Positions 43,714-51,697 of a stretch of 64,000 nt of DNA are shown piece after piece. Each line of letters opens with the position of its first letter. Within the stretch, counting starts at the first letter, position 1. The notes beneath the pieces are model-generated. The model made no database searches. It had not been told where the DNA came from and worked only from the letters and a program-made list of their open reading frames with translations. Origin of the DNA: Corynebacterium massiliense DSM 45435 (lineage in GTDB: Bacteria; Actinomycetota; Actinomycetes; Mycobacteriales; Mycobacteriaceae); contig NZ_CP063189.1 in NCBI RefSeq assembly GCF_028609805.1, forward strand, positions 1,054,001-1,118,000, in the 5' to 3' direction. A program made the translations under genes and the position numbers.

Positions 43714-43903
43714 GAACCTGAACCTAAAGCGCACCGCCAGCCACGGCTAGCGGACGAGAGGAGGCCTGTGGATAAGCGGACCGGCGGGGGAAGAATTGGT
43801 TTAACGTTCAACAAAAATGGGCGGGGTTATCCACATCTTTGCTCGCGGGCCGAGTGCGGGGATGCGGCGGTAACGACGGGCCGGTACACTTCGCACCTCT
43901 TCT

Positions 43904-45344
43904 GAGAGTGTCCGATTCTTTGTGTGCGGGGGTTTGGTTTACAAGTAGTCCGCGAATCGGTCGGGGTAAGCCACGGCTAGTTGGTTGATGGCTTGTTTCC
44001 ACCCGGTGGCTTTCGCTCCTTCAATATAGCCGTTGCATTCGATATCGCGCTTCGCTTTCTTGGCTCGCTGGGCGGCGCGCTTGTCTTCGATGTTGCAGAT
44101 CATCAGCCACAGCGTTTTCAACGCCGCGGTATCGTTCGGGAACTGGCCGCGGTTACGGGTAGCTTTACGCAGTTCAGCATTCAGCGACTCGATCGAATTG
44201 GTGGTGTAGAGCACCCGGCGTGCCGCCGGCGGGAACTGTAGAAACGGCACGAACCGCTCCCAAGCGTCGCGCCAGACTTTGACCGATTGCGGGTATTTCC
44301 GGCCCAGTTCACTGGCTTCGAACGCATCCAAGGCGGCACGGGCGGTGTCCTCGTTTGCGGCCGTGTAGACCTCACGCAGCGCCCGGGAGACCCCTTTGCG
44401 GTCTTGGTAGGACACCCACCGGTTCGCAGCCCGAATCAGGTGCACGATACAGGTCTGCACCATGGAATTCGGCCAGGTGGCTTCCACGGCTTCCGGCAGG
44501 CCTTTGAGCCCGTCGCAGCAGACAATGAACACGTCCTGGACACCGCGGTTGGCCAGATCCGCGCAGACCGATGCCCAGAATGCGGCACCTTCATTTTCAG
44601 CGATCCACAATCCCAGGATGTGCTTGATGCCGTCCATGTCGACGCCAACCGCCATATAGCAGGACTTGTTGACCACGCGGTGGCCGTCACGGATTTTCAC
44701 GCGTAGCGCGTCGAGGAAGATCACCGGGTAGAACTCGTCGAGCTGGCGGTTTTGCCAGATCATGACCTCGTCTAACACCGCATCGGTAATGGTGCTGATC
44801 GTATCCGGGCTCATATCCACCCCGAGCGTGGTCGCGAGGTGATGCTGGATATCGCGCACTGTCATCCCGCCGGCGTATAGCGAGACGATCATGTCGTCGA
44901 GTTCTGTGAGTCGGCGTGCGCCCTTGGGCACCATCCGGGGAGTAAAGGTGCCGGCACGGTCCCTGGGCACGGTCACTTCCACCGCGCCGTAGCCAGAATT
45001 GACGGTCTTGGTGTACGACCCATTGCGGTGATTGTTGCCCTGTGCGGATTCGACTTGGGCTTTGGTCTTGCGGTCAGAATGGCTATAGCCCAAATGCGCA
45101 TCCATCTCCGCCTGCAGACCAGCGTTGATTGATGCCTGTAGCAGGCCTTTGACCAGCTCGCTTGCATCATCAGCGGAAGCCGACAGCTCGCTGATCAAGC
45201 TGGCGAGCTCAGGATTTTCCATCAGCTTCTCGCTGATCTCATTGACCTTTGCCGGGTCATGGTTTTTCTTCGGTGACACCGTAGTCATTATCGGTGAAAC
45301 TCCTTCTAGATCAGAGCCTCACACACAAACTTCCTGACACCCTC
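43904..45344 (-). mobile_element. IS256-family insertion sequence with 8-bp target duplication
   Basis: 1441 bp. Imperfect terminal inverted repeats of about 26 bases (GAGAGTGTCC... at 43904 against the complement of ...TGACACCCTC ending 45344) match in about 18-19 of 26 positions. Perfect 8-bp direct repeats CCTCTTCT flank it at 43896-43903 and 45345-45352. The intact transposase reads leftward. The ends and duplication fit IS256-type transposition. Confidence 0.93.
43939..45288 (-). CDS. IS256-family transposase
   Basis: 449 aa, full length. The catalytic triad is plausible at FLDALRVKIRDG (Asp), VCCDGLKGLPEA (Asp) and NSIESLNAELRK (Glu), with the family motif CIVHLIRAA downstream of the second Asp. 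The N-terminal DAHLGY and NNHRNG stretches are also typical. The ATG at 45288 follows AAGGAG by 8 bases. No frameshift is present, so the element looks competent. Confidence 0.96.
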   Translation of the reverse strand: MTTVSPKKNHDPAKVNEISEKLMENPELASLISELSASADDASELVKGLLQASINAGLQAEMDAHLGYSHSDRKTKAQVESAQGNNHRNGSYTKTVNSGYGAVEVTVPRDRAGTFTPRMVPKGARRLTELDDMIVSLYAGGMTVRDIQHHLATTLGVDMSPDTISTITDAVLDEVMIWQNRQLDEFYPVIFLDALRVKIRDGHRVVNKSCYMAVGVDMDGIKHILGLWIAENEGAAFWASVCADLANRGVQDVFIVCCDGLKGLPEAVEATWPNSMVQTCIVHLIRAANRWVSYQDRKGVSRALREVYTAANEDTARAALDAFEASELGRKYPQSVKVWRDAWERFVPFLQFPPAARRVLYTTNSIESLNAELRKATRNRGQFPNDTAALKTLWLMICNIEDKRAAQRAKKAKRDIECNGYIEGAKATGWKQAINQLAVAYPDRFADYL

Positions 45345-45352
45345 CCTCTTCT

Positions 45353-45552
45353 CAAGAGACTAGAGGCGCGGCAGAGGGAACCGATTTGCGCGGACCAAAG
45401 AAGCTGCGCGAACGGAAAGCGCGCAGAGCGGAAAGCACGCAGAACGGAAAGCGCGCAGAACGAGGGGAACACAACGAAAACAGCTTGAGACCACGCATGA
45501 GATACGCGAAAGCGGGCCCCGAAACGAGACCCGCTGCTGGTCGGACTAACAG
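45353..45552 (-). other. Former downstream flank of tRNA-Pro, with micro-repeat and orphaned terminator
   Basis: The stretch between the two IS elements has a three-copy 16-bp repeat (AACGGAAAGCGCGCAG type, 45411-45458). It also has a hairpin AGCGGG / CCCGCT (45511-45516, 45530-45535) which, read on the minus strand, is followed by TTTCGCG and looks like the original terminator of the tRNA-Pro gene. The last 16 bases (45537-45552) repeat the tRNA 3' end. No gene is supported. Confidence 0.6.
45411..45463. repeat. 16-bp tandem micro-repeat
   Basis: Units AACGGAAAGCGCGCAG at 45411-45426, AGCGGAAAGCACGCAG at 45427-45442 and AACGGAAAGCGCGCAG at 45443-45458, plus a partial AACGA. It lies in non-coding DNA beside the IS256-type element. 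Confidence 0.85.
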
Positions 45553-46988
45553 TGTCTGAAGTCATGACATAGTTTACAAATCTGTTCTGGGGAAACGTCA
45601 CTGACAGTTGACAGGTGTGTCGGGACATCCTTTACATCCCCAGCCGGGGCGAAGACACGATGACAGTTGACAGGTGTGTCGCGTCATCGTTGACAGCATG
45701 AATAGTCCGAACCGCAATCTCGCGATCATCAAAGCTGTCCGCGAGCAACACCAACCAGTCGCCCGAGTCGCTACGCGTTTCAACGTGTCCCGCCAGTGGG
45801 TCTACGCCTTACTCCGCCGCTACGACACTGGCGGCCCACAAGCGGTAAAGCCGAAGTCGAAAGCACCGCACTCCAACCCACGCGCAGTATCCAAAAAGCT
45901 CAAGAAAACCATCATCAACATGCGCAAACAACTCGACCACTCCGGGCTGGATTCCGGGGCAGAAACCATCCAGTTCCACCTGGAACAACAAGGTATGTAT
46001 GCCCCATCTACCTCGACGATCGTGCGCATCCTCCGCGACCACGGCCTCGTGCAGCCAGAACCAAAAAAGCGGCCGAGAACCTCATTTATCCGCTTCGAAG
46101 CATCCCGCCCCAATGAATGCTGGCAAGCAGACATCACACACGCATATCTCACCGGCGGAAGACGCGTCGAAATCCTCGACTTCATCGACGACCACTCCCG
46201 ACTGCTGCTGTCCATTACAGCCAGCCGGTCCTTTTCTGGGCCTGCCGTCGCCGACGAACTATCACACCTCATCAGCGACTTCGGCCCACCACAATCCACC
46301 CTCACCGACAACGGGCTGGTGTTTACCGCCCGCAACGCCGGGGCAAAAGGCGGCCGTAACGCCTTCGAAAAACTCATCCGCAACCACCGGATCCAACAGA
46401 AAAACGGCAGGCCAGGACACCCACAAACCCAAGGAAAAATCGAACGATTCCACCAAACACTCAAACGGTGGCTATCGCGCCAACCCACCGTCAACACCAT
46501 CGACGAACTACAACAACAACTCGACCGATTCGCCGCCTACTACAACACCAACCGCCCACACCGAGCCCTCGGCAGACGCACCCCATACGAGGTCTACAAC
46601 GCATCCACGAAAGCCAGCCCCGACGACAACCCCACCGACGAATGGCGTACACGCAACGACAAAGTCGACAAAGCCGGCCGCTGCACCATCCGCTACGCAG
46701 GCAGGCTTTACCACCTAGGAATGGGCCGAAAATACACCGGCCACCACGTCCTGATGATCATCAAAGACCGCCACATCACCACATCACTCAAAGACACCGG
46801 CGCCATCATCACCGAGCACTACATCGACACCAGCCGCAACTACCAAGCCCCAATCTAGAAACACGGCGAACCCCCACTCAACTAACCCCCAGAAAACAAA
46901 AGGCGCCCACCGAGAACAAAAACTCGGCGGACGCCCATCTGTCAACGATGTCGCGACAGTTTTGTCAACTATGACGCGACACAGGACA
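45553..46988 (+). mobile_element. IS481-family insertion sequence inserted in the tRNA-Pro 3' end
   Basis: 1436 bp. The 32-base ends (TGTCTGAAGTCATGACATAG... from 45553 and the complement of the bases ending at 46988, TGTCCTGTGTCGCGTCATAG...) match in 23 of 32 positions and start TGT, as in IS481 elements. A 16-bp direct repeat CTGGTCGGACTAACAG flanks it (45537-45552 and 46989-47004). Subterminal repeats are visible: TGACAGTTGACAGGTGTGTCG at 45602 and 45661 on the left, and two copies of a TGTCAAC...GCGACA unit at about 46940-46983 on the right. These are probably transposase-binding sites. The transposase reads rightward. Confidence 0.88.
45698..46858 (+). CDS. IS481-family transposase
   Basis: 386 aa. 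An N-terminal helix-turn-helix (PVARVATRFNVSRQWVYALLRRY) precedes an rve-type DDE integrase core. The catalytic Asp lies in WQADITHAYL, the second Asp in STLTDNGLVF and the Glu in GKIERFHQTLK. The ATG at 45698 lies just after the subterminal repeat, and an in-frame extension to 45674 would run into that repeat. The frame is intact. Confidence 0.95.
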   Translation: MNSPNRNLAIIKAVREQHQPVARVATRFNVSRQWVYALLRRYDTGGPQAVKPKSKAPHSNPRAVSKKLKKTIINMRKQLDHSGLDSGAETIQFHLEQQGMYAPSTSTIVRILRDHGLVQPEPKKRPRTSFIRFEASRPNECWQADITHAYLTGGRRVEILDFIDDHSRLLLSITASRSFSGPAVADELSHLISDFGPPQSTLTDNGLVFTARNAGAKGGRNAFEKLIRNHRIQQKNGRPGHPQTQGKIERFHQTLKRWLSRQPTVNTIDELQQQLDRFAAYYNTNRPHRALGRRTPYEVYNASTKASPDDNPTDEWRTRNDKVDKAGRCTIRYAGRLYHLGMGRKYTGHHVLMIIKDRHITTSLKDTGAIITEHYIDTSRNYQAPI

Positions 46989-46989
46989 C

Positions 46990-47066
46990 TGGTCGGACTA
47001 ACAGGATTTGAACCTGCGACCCCTACACCCCCAGTGTAGTGCGCTACCAAACTGCGCCATAGTCCG
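46990..47066 (-). tRNA. tRNA-Pro (anticodon GGG)
   Basis: 77 nt including encoded CCA. On the minus strand the acceptor CGGACTA pairs with TAGTCCG, the D arm is GCGC...GCGC, the anticodon stem CTACA/TGTAG holds the loop CTGGGGG with anticodon GGG, and the T arm is CAGG-TTCAAAT-CCTG. The 3' 15 bases including CCA are duplicated at 45538-45552 on the far side of the IS481 element. The gene itself is intact, but its presumed terminator is now 1.4 kb away. Confidence 0.95.
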
Positions 47067-47152
47067 ATTGCCGCCCACCGAGTGAGCGACTCACCTAGGT
47101 TACATCAGAGGGATTTGGATCTCCCAATCGGCAGGTCACCTCACCGGCGCGA

Positions 47153-47539
47153 TTACATCCCGGAGACGTAGATCCACTCGCCGCCGCGGCGCGCGAAGGT
47201 GGAGCGCTCGCGCTGGGAACCGACCGCGTCGCCCTTGTAGAACGCCTCGAACTCCACCACCCCCTGATTGTCCAACGGGCCGCCCGCAACCACGTCCAAG
47301 ACGTCCAGCCGGTAGAAGCGGATGTTCGGCGCGTCCGGCGCCGACAGGTTCAGCGACTCCGGGCGAGTGTCCGCGTCCCAGGTGCGCAGAAGATATTCCG
47401 AATCCCGCACCACGAACGCGCTAAACCGCGAGCGCATCAGCGCCTCGGCGGTGGGAGCCTTCGCCCCCGCGTGGTACTTGCCGCAGCACTCGCCGTAGGA
47501 AAATCCGGTGCCGCACGGGCAGCGCGTCGATGCGTCCAT
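47153..47539 (-). CDS. YchJ-like SEC-C motif protein
   Basis: 128 aa. It starts with a SEC-C-type zinc-binding motif, CPCGTGFSYGECCGKYH (residues 7-23), followed by the SnoaL/NTF2-like fold of the YchJ (UPF0225) family with LMRSRFSAF. The molecular role is unknown. ATG at 47539. The next minus-strand gene upstream begins the same transcription unit, its stop at 47546 leaving a gap of 6 bases. Confidence 0.9.
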   Translation of the reverse strand: MDASTRCPCGTGFSYGECCGKYHAGAKAPTAEALMRSRFSAFVVRDSEYLLRTWDADTRPESLNLSAPDAPNIRFYRLDVLDVVAGGPLDNQGVVEFEAFYKGDAVGSQRERSTFARRGGEWIYVSGM

Positions 47540-47545
47540 CGCTCG

Positions 47546-48697
47546 CTACGCCTCCTCGGTGACCACGGACGACCGCAACATGGTCTCCACCGACCCGCTC
47601 CCGGCCGCGGCGAGCAGCGCCTCCCGCTGCGCAGGTGACAGATCGCCTACCAGATCCACGGACCGGGCGAACTGGGTGGGGGAGGTGCGGCGGACGGTGA
47701 CGTGGACATCGTCAAGCGGCATGCCCTTCGCGGCCTCCTTGATGGCCTGGGCGGTATCGGCGGCGATGGCCGACAGCAAAAGTCCCTGCGCCGTGAAGCC
47801 CTCGCCGCGACCGCCGTCGCCCTTGGCGCGGTCCGACGTGAGTGCGCGGTCGTTGTTGCGCACAACCACGCCCATCTTGGTGCCAAACGCGAGGTGCGTC
47901 TCGGCGGTATCCGGCCCGATTTCTTCCGGGGAGTATTCGGGCTCGATAAAGTTCTCCGCCCACGCGGCGATGAGATCGGCGGCGCGGGCGGCGGCTCCGT
48001 GGCGGGTGACCAGGTGGTCGGATTTATCCAGCGAGATTAGGGACTTCGGGTAGCGCGTGACGGTGAAAATAGTCTGCGCGTTGTCGATGCCCACCGTCTG
48101 GTCAATCGGCGAGTGCAACAGCAGCACCGGCTTGCGCAGCGTGCGCAGGTAGGTCTCCGGGTTCGTCTCCGCGAGGTCTTCCAGGAAGGAATACGAGATG
48201 GTCAGCTGCCGGCCGCCGAGGGTGACCTCCGCGAGTCCGTTTTCGTCGACCTCGGAAATCTTGTCCGCGTAGTGCAGTACCGAGTGCGCTGGGTCGAAGG
48301 GCGCACCGATGGTGGCCACGGCCTTCAGCGAGCGGATGTCGTTGGCCGCCGCGAGCGAGGCCGCGCCCCCGAGCGAGTGCCCCATGAGCAGCTGCGGGGC
48401 GGAGTAGTTGTCCTCGAGCCAGGCCGCCGCGGCCTTGATGTCGGCGACGTTTTGGCTAAAGCTGGTGTCCGCGAACTCGCCCTCAGACTGCCCCAGGCCG
48501 GGGAAGTCGAAGCGGAGCGTGGCGATGCCGTGCTGGGTCAAGCGTTTCGCCGTTCGGGCCGCGCCCGGCGTGTGCCGCGAGCCGGCAAAGCAGTGGGCGA
48601 AGATCGCATAAGCACGGGGCGGAGAGTCAGGGAAGTCGATGGTCCCCGCCAAAGTGAGTCCCGTTGAGGATGGCAGCTGCACGTTCACGGATCGCAT
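47546..48697 (-). CDS. Alpha/beta hydrolase fused to an OsmC-like domain that lacks cysteines
   Basis: 383 aa. Residues 1-250 form an alpha/beta hydrolase with oxyanion region FAHCFAGSRH, nucleophile elbow LLMGHSLGGAAS and a late HLVTR His. Residues about 265-383 resemble OsmC/Ohr (for example LAFGTKMGVVVRNNDRALTSD and TVRRTSPTQFARSVDLVGDLS). The two redox Cys of OsmC are absent: LLLSAIAADT and LAAAGSGSVETML stand where they would lie. Fusions of this type are known, but a Cys-less OsmC part cannot reduce peroxides by the usual mechanism. The ATG at 48697 has TATTCT 7 bases upstream and no ribosome binding site. The larger frame to 49345 overlaps secA2 and is spurious. Confidence 0.86.
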   Translation of the reverse strand: MRSVNVQLPSSTGLTLAGTIDFPDSPPRAYAIFAHCFAGSRHTPGAARTAKRLTQHGIATLRFDFPGLGQSEGEFADTSFSQNVADIKAAAAWLEDNYSAPQLLMGHSLGGAASLAAANDIRSLKAVATIGAPFDPAHSVLHYADKISEVDENGLAEVTLGGRQLTISYSFLEDLAETNPETYLRTLRKPVLLLHSPIDQTVGIDNAQTIFTVTRYPKSLISLDKSDHLVTRHGAAARAADLIAAWAENFIEPEYSPEEIGPDTAETHLAFGTKMGVVVRNNDRALTSDRAKGDGGRGEGFTAQGLLLSAIAADTAQAIKEAAKGMPLDDVHVTVRRTSPTQFARSVDLVGDLSPAQREALLAAAGSGSVETMLRSSVVTEEA

Positions 48698-48704
48698 GCG
48701 CACT

Positions 48705-48710
48705 AGAATA
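48705..48710 (-). promoter_or_regulatory. TATTCT -10 box before the hydrolase/OsmC gene
   Basis: Minus-strand TATTCT ends 7 bases before the ATG at 48697, giving a leaderless geometry. The divergent secA2 start lies 72 bases away. Confidence 0.5.
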
Positions 48711-48769
48711 ACGGAGCGACAACTCGAGCAAGCACACAAGGCCAACGAGCAAGGGAGAGTCGGAAGCGA

Positions 48770-51049
48770 ATGGGCGCATTCGATTGGTTCTGGAACGCGC
48801 TGGGCGCCAAGCACGACCGTAATTTGAAGTCGGCGCGGAAGGTGGTCGACAAGGCCCAGCGGGTGGCCGGGGAGCTGGCCGCGCGTGACGATGCCGCCGT
48901 GGCAGCCGCCGGCCGTTCCGCCGCCGCGGGGGATCCGGCGACCCTGTTGGCTGCGCTCGCCGTGGCCAGCGAGCGCCGCCTGGGGCTTACACCTTTCGCC
49001 GTGCAGTTGCAGGCGGTGCTGCGCATGCTCGACGGCGACGTTATCCAGATGGCCACCGGCGAGGGCAAGACGCTGGTGGGCGCGATGTCGGCGACGGGGT
49101 TTGCGCTGTCCGGCAAGTCGGTGCACCTGGTGACTGTCAATGACTACCTCGCCGGCCGCGACGCCGAGTGGATGCGCCCGCTGGTGGAGTTTTTCGGCCT
49201 CACCGTGGCGTCGGTGACGGAGAAGATGCCGGCGGCCGCGCGCCGTGACGCGTACACCGCGGACGTGGTCTACGCGCCCATCAAAGAACTGGGCTTTGAC
49301 GCTTTGCGCGACAACCAGATCACCGATCGCTCCCAGGCGGTGCAAAGCCGTGCGGACGTCGCGCTGGTGGATGAGGCCGATTCCGTTCTCGTCGACGAGG
49401 CACTGGTGCCGCTGGTCCTAGCCGGCACGCGCGAAAGCGACGCGCCGACCGGGCAGGTCACCGCCGTGGTCAGCCGGCTGCGCGAGCGCGAACACTACAC
49501 CGTCAACCCAGACGGGCGCGCGGTGTCGCTGACGGACGCGGGCGCGCAGCGCGTCGAGCGCGAGCTGGGGATCGCCTCGCTGTACGACGCCGACCACGTC
49601 GGCAGCACCCTGGTGAAAGTTAACCTGGCGCTGCACGCGAAGGCGCTGTTGACCCGGGACATCGACTACCTAGTAACCGACGGGAAGCTGCAGCTTATCG
49701 ATGCCTCCCGCGGCCGCGTCGCAGACCTGCAGCGCTGGCCGGACGGCCTGCAGGCCGCGGTGGAGGCGAAAGAGGGGCTCAAGGTCTCCGAGGGCGGGCG
49801 CATCCTGGACACGCTTACCATCCAGGAGTTCATGCAGCGCTACCCGACGGTGTGTGGCATGACCGGCACCGCGGTCGAGGCGGTCGACCAGCTGCGCCAG
49901 TTCTACGATCTCTACGTGTCGGTCATCGACCGCAACAAACCTGTGCAGCGCGTTGACGAGCCGGCGCGGATTTATGCCACTGCCCAGGAGAAAAACCGCG
50001 CGATCGTCGCGGAAATTGAGCGCCTGCACGCGGCCGGACAGCCGGTTTTGGTAGGCACGCACGACGTTGCGGAGTCCGAGGAGCTTGCCGAGGTGCTGCG
50101 CGCCGACGGCATTGAGGTCAACGTCCTCAACGCGAAAAACGATGCGGAAGAGGCGCCGATCGTCGCCGAGGCCGGGGATATCGGCCGGGTGACTGTCTCG
50201 ACGCAGATGGCCGGCCGCGGCACGGATATCCGACTCGGCGGTCACACCGAGGCGGATCACGATGCCGTGGTAGATCGCGGCGGGCTCGCCGTCATCGGCA
50301 CCTCGCTGCACCGCACCGCGCGCCTGGACAACCAGCTGCGTGGCCGTGCGGGCCGCCAGGGCAATCCGGGGTTGAGCGAGTTCTTCGTCTCGCTGGAAGA
50401 CGACGTGGTCCAGCAGGGTGGCGCGGGCGAAAAGATCACGGCGCATCCGGATGCCGAGGGCCGGGTGGAGAGTAAAAAGGTGCGCGATTTTATCGCCCAC
50501 TGCCAGCGCGTCACCGAGGCGGAATTGTTGGAAATCCATGCGCAGACCTGGAAGTACAACAGGTTGGTGGCGGAGCAGCGGGGGATCATCGACAAGCGCC
50601 GCGCCCGCCTGCTGGATACGGACCAGGCCTGGGAGGAACTCGCCGAGCGCGACCCAGACCGGGCGGCGGAGCTACGCGGCATCGACCAGGAAACGCGGGT
50701 GGCCGCCGCGCGCGAGATCATGCTCTACCACCTCGACATGGCGTGGGCGGAGCACCTGGAGATGCTGGACGATGTCCGCGAATCCATCCACCTGCGTGCG
50801 ATCGCCCGGGAGACCCCGGTGGATGAGTACCACCGGATCGCGGTGCGTGAATTTAAAGAGCTCGCGCAGCGCGCGGTCGACGAGGCGGTGGAGACGTTCC
50901 GCGACGTCGTCATTAATGCCGACGGCGCGCACCTCGCCGACCAGGGGCTGGCCCGGCCCTCGGCGACGTGGACGTACATGGTCTCGGACAACCCGTTGGC
51001 GGGCAGCGGCAACACGGTTCTTTCCGGGATTGGCAATATCTTCCGCTAG
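48770..51049 (+). CDS. secA2: Accessory Sec translocation ATPase SecA2
   Basis: 759 aa, shorter than canonical SecA (~840-950 aa) and without the C-terminal zinc-binding tail. Actinobacterial SecA2 exports a subset of proteins alongside SecA1. It has nucleotide-binding motif ATGEGKTLVGA (about residues 96-106), DEAD-type box LVDEADSVLVDEAL, the TVCGMTGTA motif, and second-half motifs STQMAGRGTDIRLGG and QLRGRAGRQGNPG. The ATG at 48770 has AGGGAGAG 16-9 bases upstream. It is divergent from the hydrolase and precedes odhI, as in related genomes. Confidence 0.95.
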   Translation: MGAFDWFWNALGAKHDRNLKSARKVVDKAQRVAGELAARDDAAVAAAGRSAAAGDPATLLAALAVASERRLGLTPFAVQLQAVLRMLDGDVIQMATGEGKTLVGAMSATGFALSGKSVHLVTVNDYLAGRDAEWMRPLVEFFGLTVASVTEKMPAAARRDAYTADVVYAPIKELGFDALRDNQITDRSQAVQSRADVALVDEADSVLVDEALVPLVLAGTRESDAPTGQVTAVVSRLREREHYTVNPDGRAVSLTDAGAQRVERELGIASLYDADHVGSTLVKVNLALHAKALLTRDIDYLVTDGKLQLIDASRGRVADLQRWPDGLQAAVEAKEGLKVSEGGRILDTLTIQEFMQRYPTVCGMTGTAVEAVDQLRQFYDLYVSVIDRNKPVQRVDEPARIYATAQEKNRAIVAEIERLHAAGQPVLVGTHDVAESEELAEVLRADGIEVNVLNAKNDAEEAPIVAEAGDIGRVTVSTQMAGRGTDIRLGGHTEADHDAVVDRGGLAVIGTSLHRTARLDNQLRGRAGRQGNPGLSEFFVSLEDDVVQQGGAGEKITAHPDAEGRVESKKVRDFIAHCQRVTEAELLEIHAQTWKYNRLVAEQRGIIDKRRARLLDTDQAWEELAERDPDRAAELRGIDQETRVAAAREIMLYHLDMAWAEHLEMLDDVRESIHLRAIARETPVDEYHRIAVREFKELAQRAVDEAVETFRDVVINADGAHLADQGLARPSATWTYMVSDNPLAGSGNTVLSGIGNIFR

Positions 51050-51134
51050 CGATGGGGGAGACGGCCCTCGCGCGCGGGCCAATTGCCGCTATTATTGGGA
51101 TAGTTATTTCGAGGCCGACTATCGGAGGTAGAAA

Positions 51135-51569
51135 ATGAGCGAGAACAACAACGCCCCGGAGCAGCAGGCAGAGACCACTTCGGTCTTCCGCGCGGACCTG
51201 CTCAAGGAGATGGAGAGCGGAGCGAGCTCTGCTGCAGACACGTCGGCTGCCGGTGCGGATAACCTCCCGGAGGGCCAGGCACTCCTCGTGGTCAAGCGCG
51301 GCCCGAACGCCGGCGCTCGTTTCCTGCTTGACCAGGAGACCACTACCGCCGGCCGCCACCCGGAGGCGGACATCTTCCTCGACGATGTGACCGTCTCGCG
51401 CCGCCACGCGGAGTTCCGCAAGAACGGCGATACCTTCGAGGTCGTCGACGTCGGATCCCTCAACGGCACCTACGTCAACCGCGAGCCGCGTAACTCCCAG
51501 GAGCTTGCGGTGGGCGACGAGATCCAGATCGGTAAGTTCCGCTTGGTTTTCATCGCGAACGAGAAGTAA
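51135..51569 (+). CDS. odhI: FHA-domain protein OdhI (GarA)
   Basis: 144 aa. In corynebacteria unphosphorylated OdhI binds and inhibits 2-oxoglutarate dehydrogenase, and phosphorylation by Pkn kinases at the N-terminal ETTSVFR motif relieves it. Here that motif is at residues 13-19 with Thr14 and Thr15. The FHA domain (about 45-130) shows AGRHPEADIFLDD, SRRHAEF and LNGTYVNR. ATG with GGAGGTAG upstream. A TATTAT box at 51090-51095 may be the -10. Confidence 0.97.
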   Translation: MSENNNAPEQQAETTSVFRADLLKEMESGASSAADTSAAGADNLPEGQALLVVKRGPNAGARFLLDQETTTAGRHPEADIFLDDVTVSRRHAEFRKNGDTFEVVDVGSLNGTYVNREPRNSQELAVGDEIQIGKFRLVFIANEK

Positions 51570-51586
51570 CCTAGAACTTCTTTCCT

Positions 51587-51625
51587 CGGCGCTGCGGGCA
51601 TCCACCGGCCCGGAGCGCCGGTTTT
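51587..51625 (+). terminator. Terminator after odhI
   Basis: Arms CGGCGCT (51587-51593) and AGCGCCG (51614-51620) are followed by GTTTTA. The hairpin is moderately stable with a long internal loop that can pair further (GGGC/GCCC). Confidence 0.6.
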
Positions 51626-51697
51626 ACGCAACCATTTTCCCTCGGTTCGCCCACCCTTACACGCAGTTTCGACCCACAACCAGCAAGAGATCGTACT

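Noticed and set aside
45311..45628. 105-codon minus-strand frame between the IS elements
   Set aside because: It crosses the IS end, the micro-repeat and the tRNA-end duplication, and shows no family features.
45537..47004. att-site interpretation: phage or island integration at the tRNA-Pro 3' end
   Set aside because: No integrase is present between the repeats. The interval is exactly one IS481 element with inverted ends abutting the repeats, so target duplication is the simpler reading.
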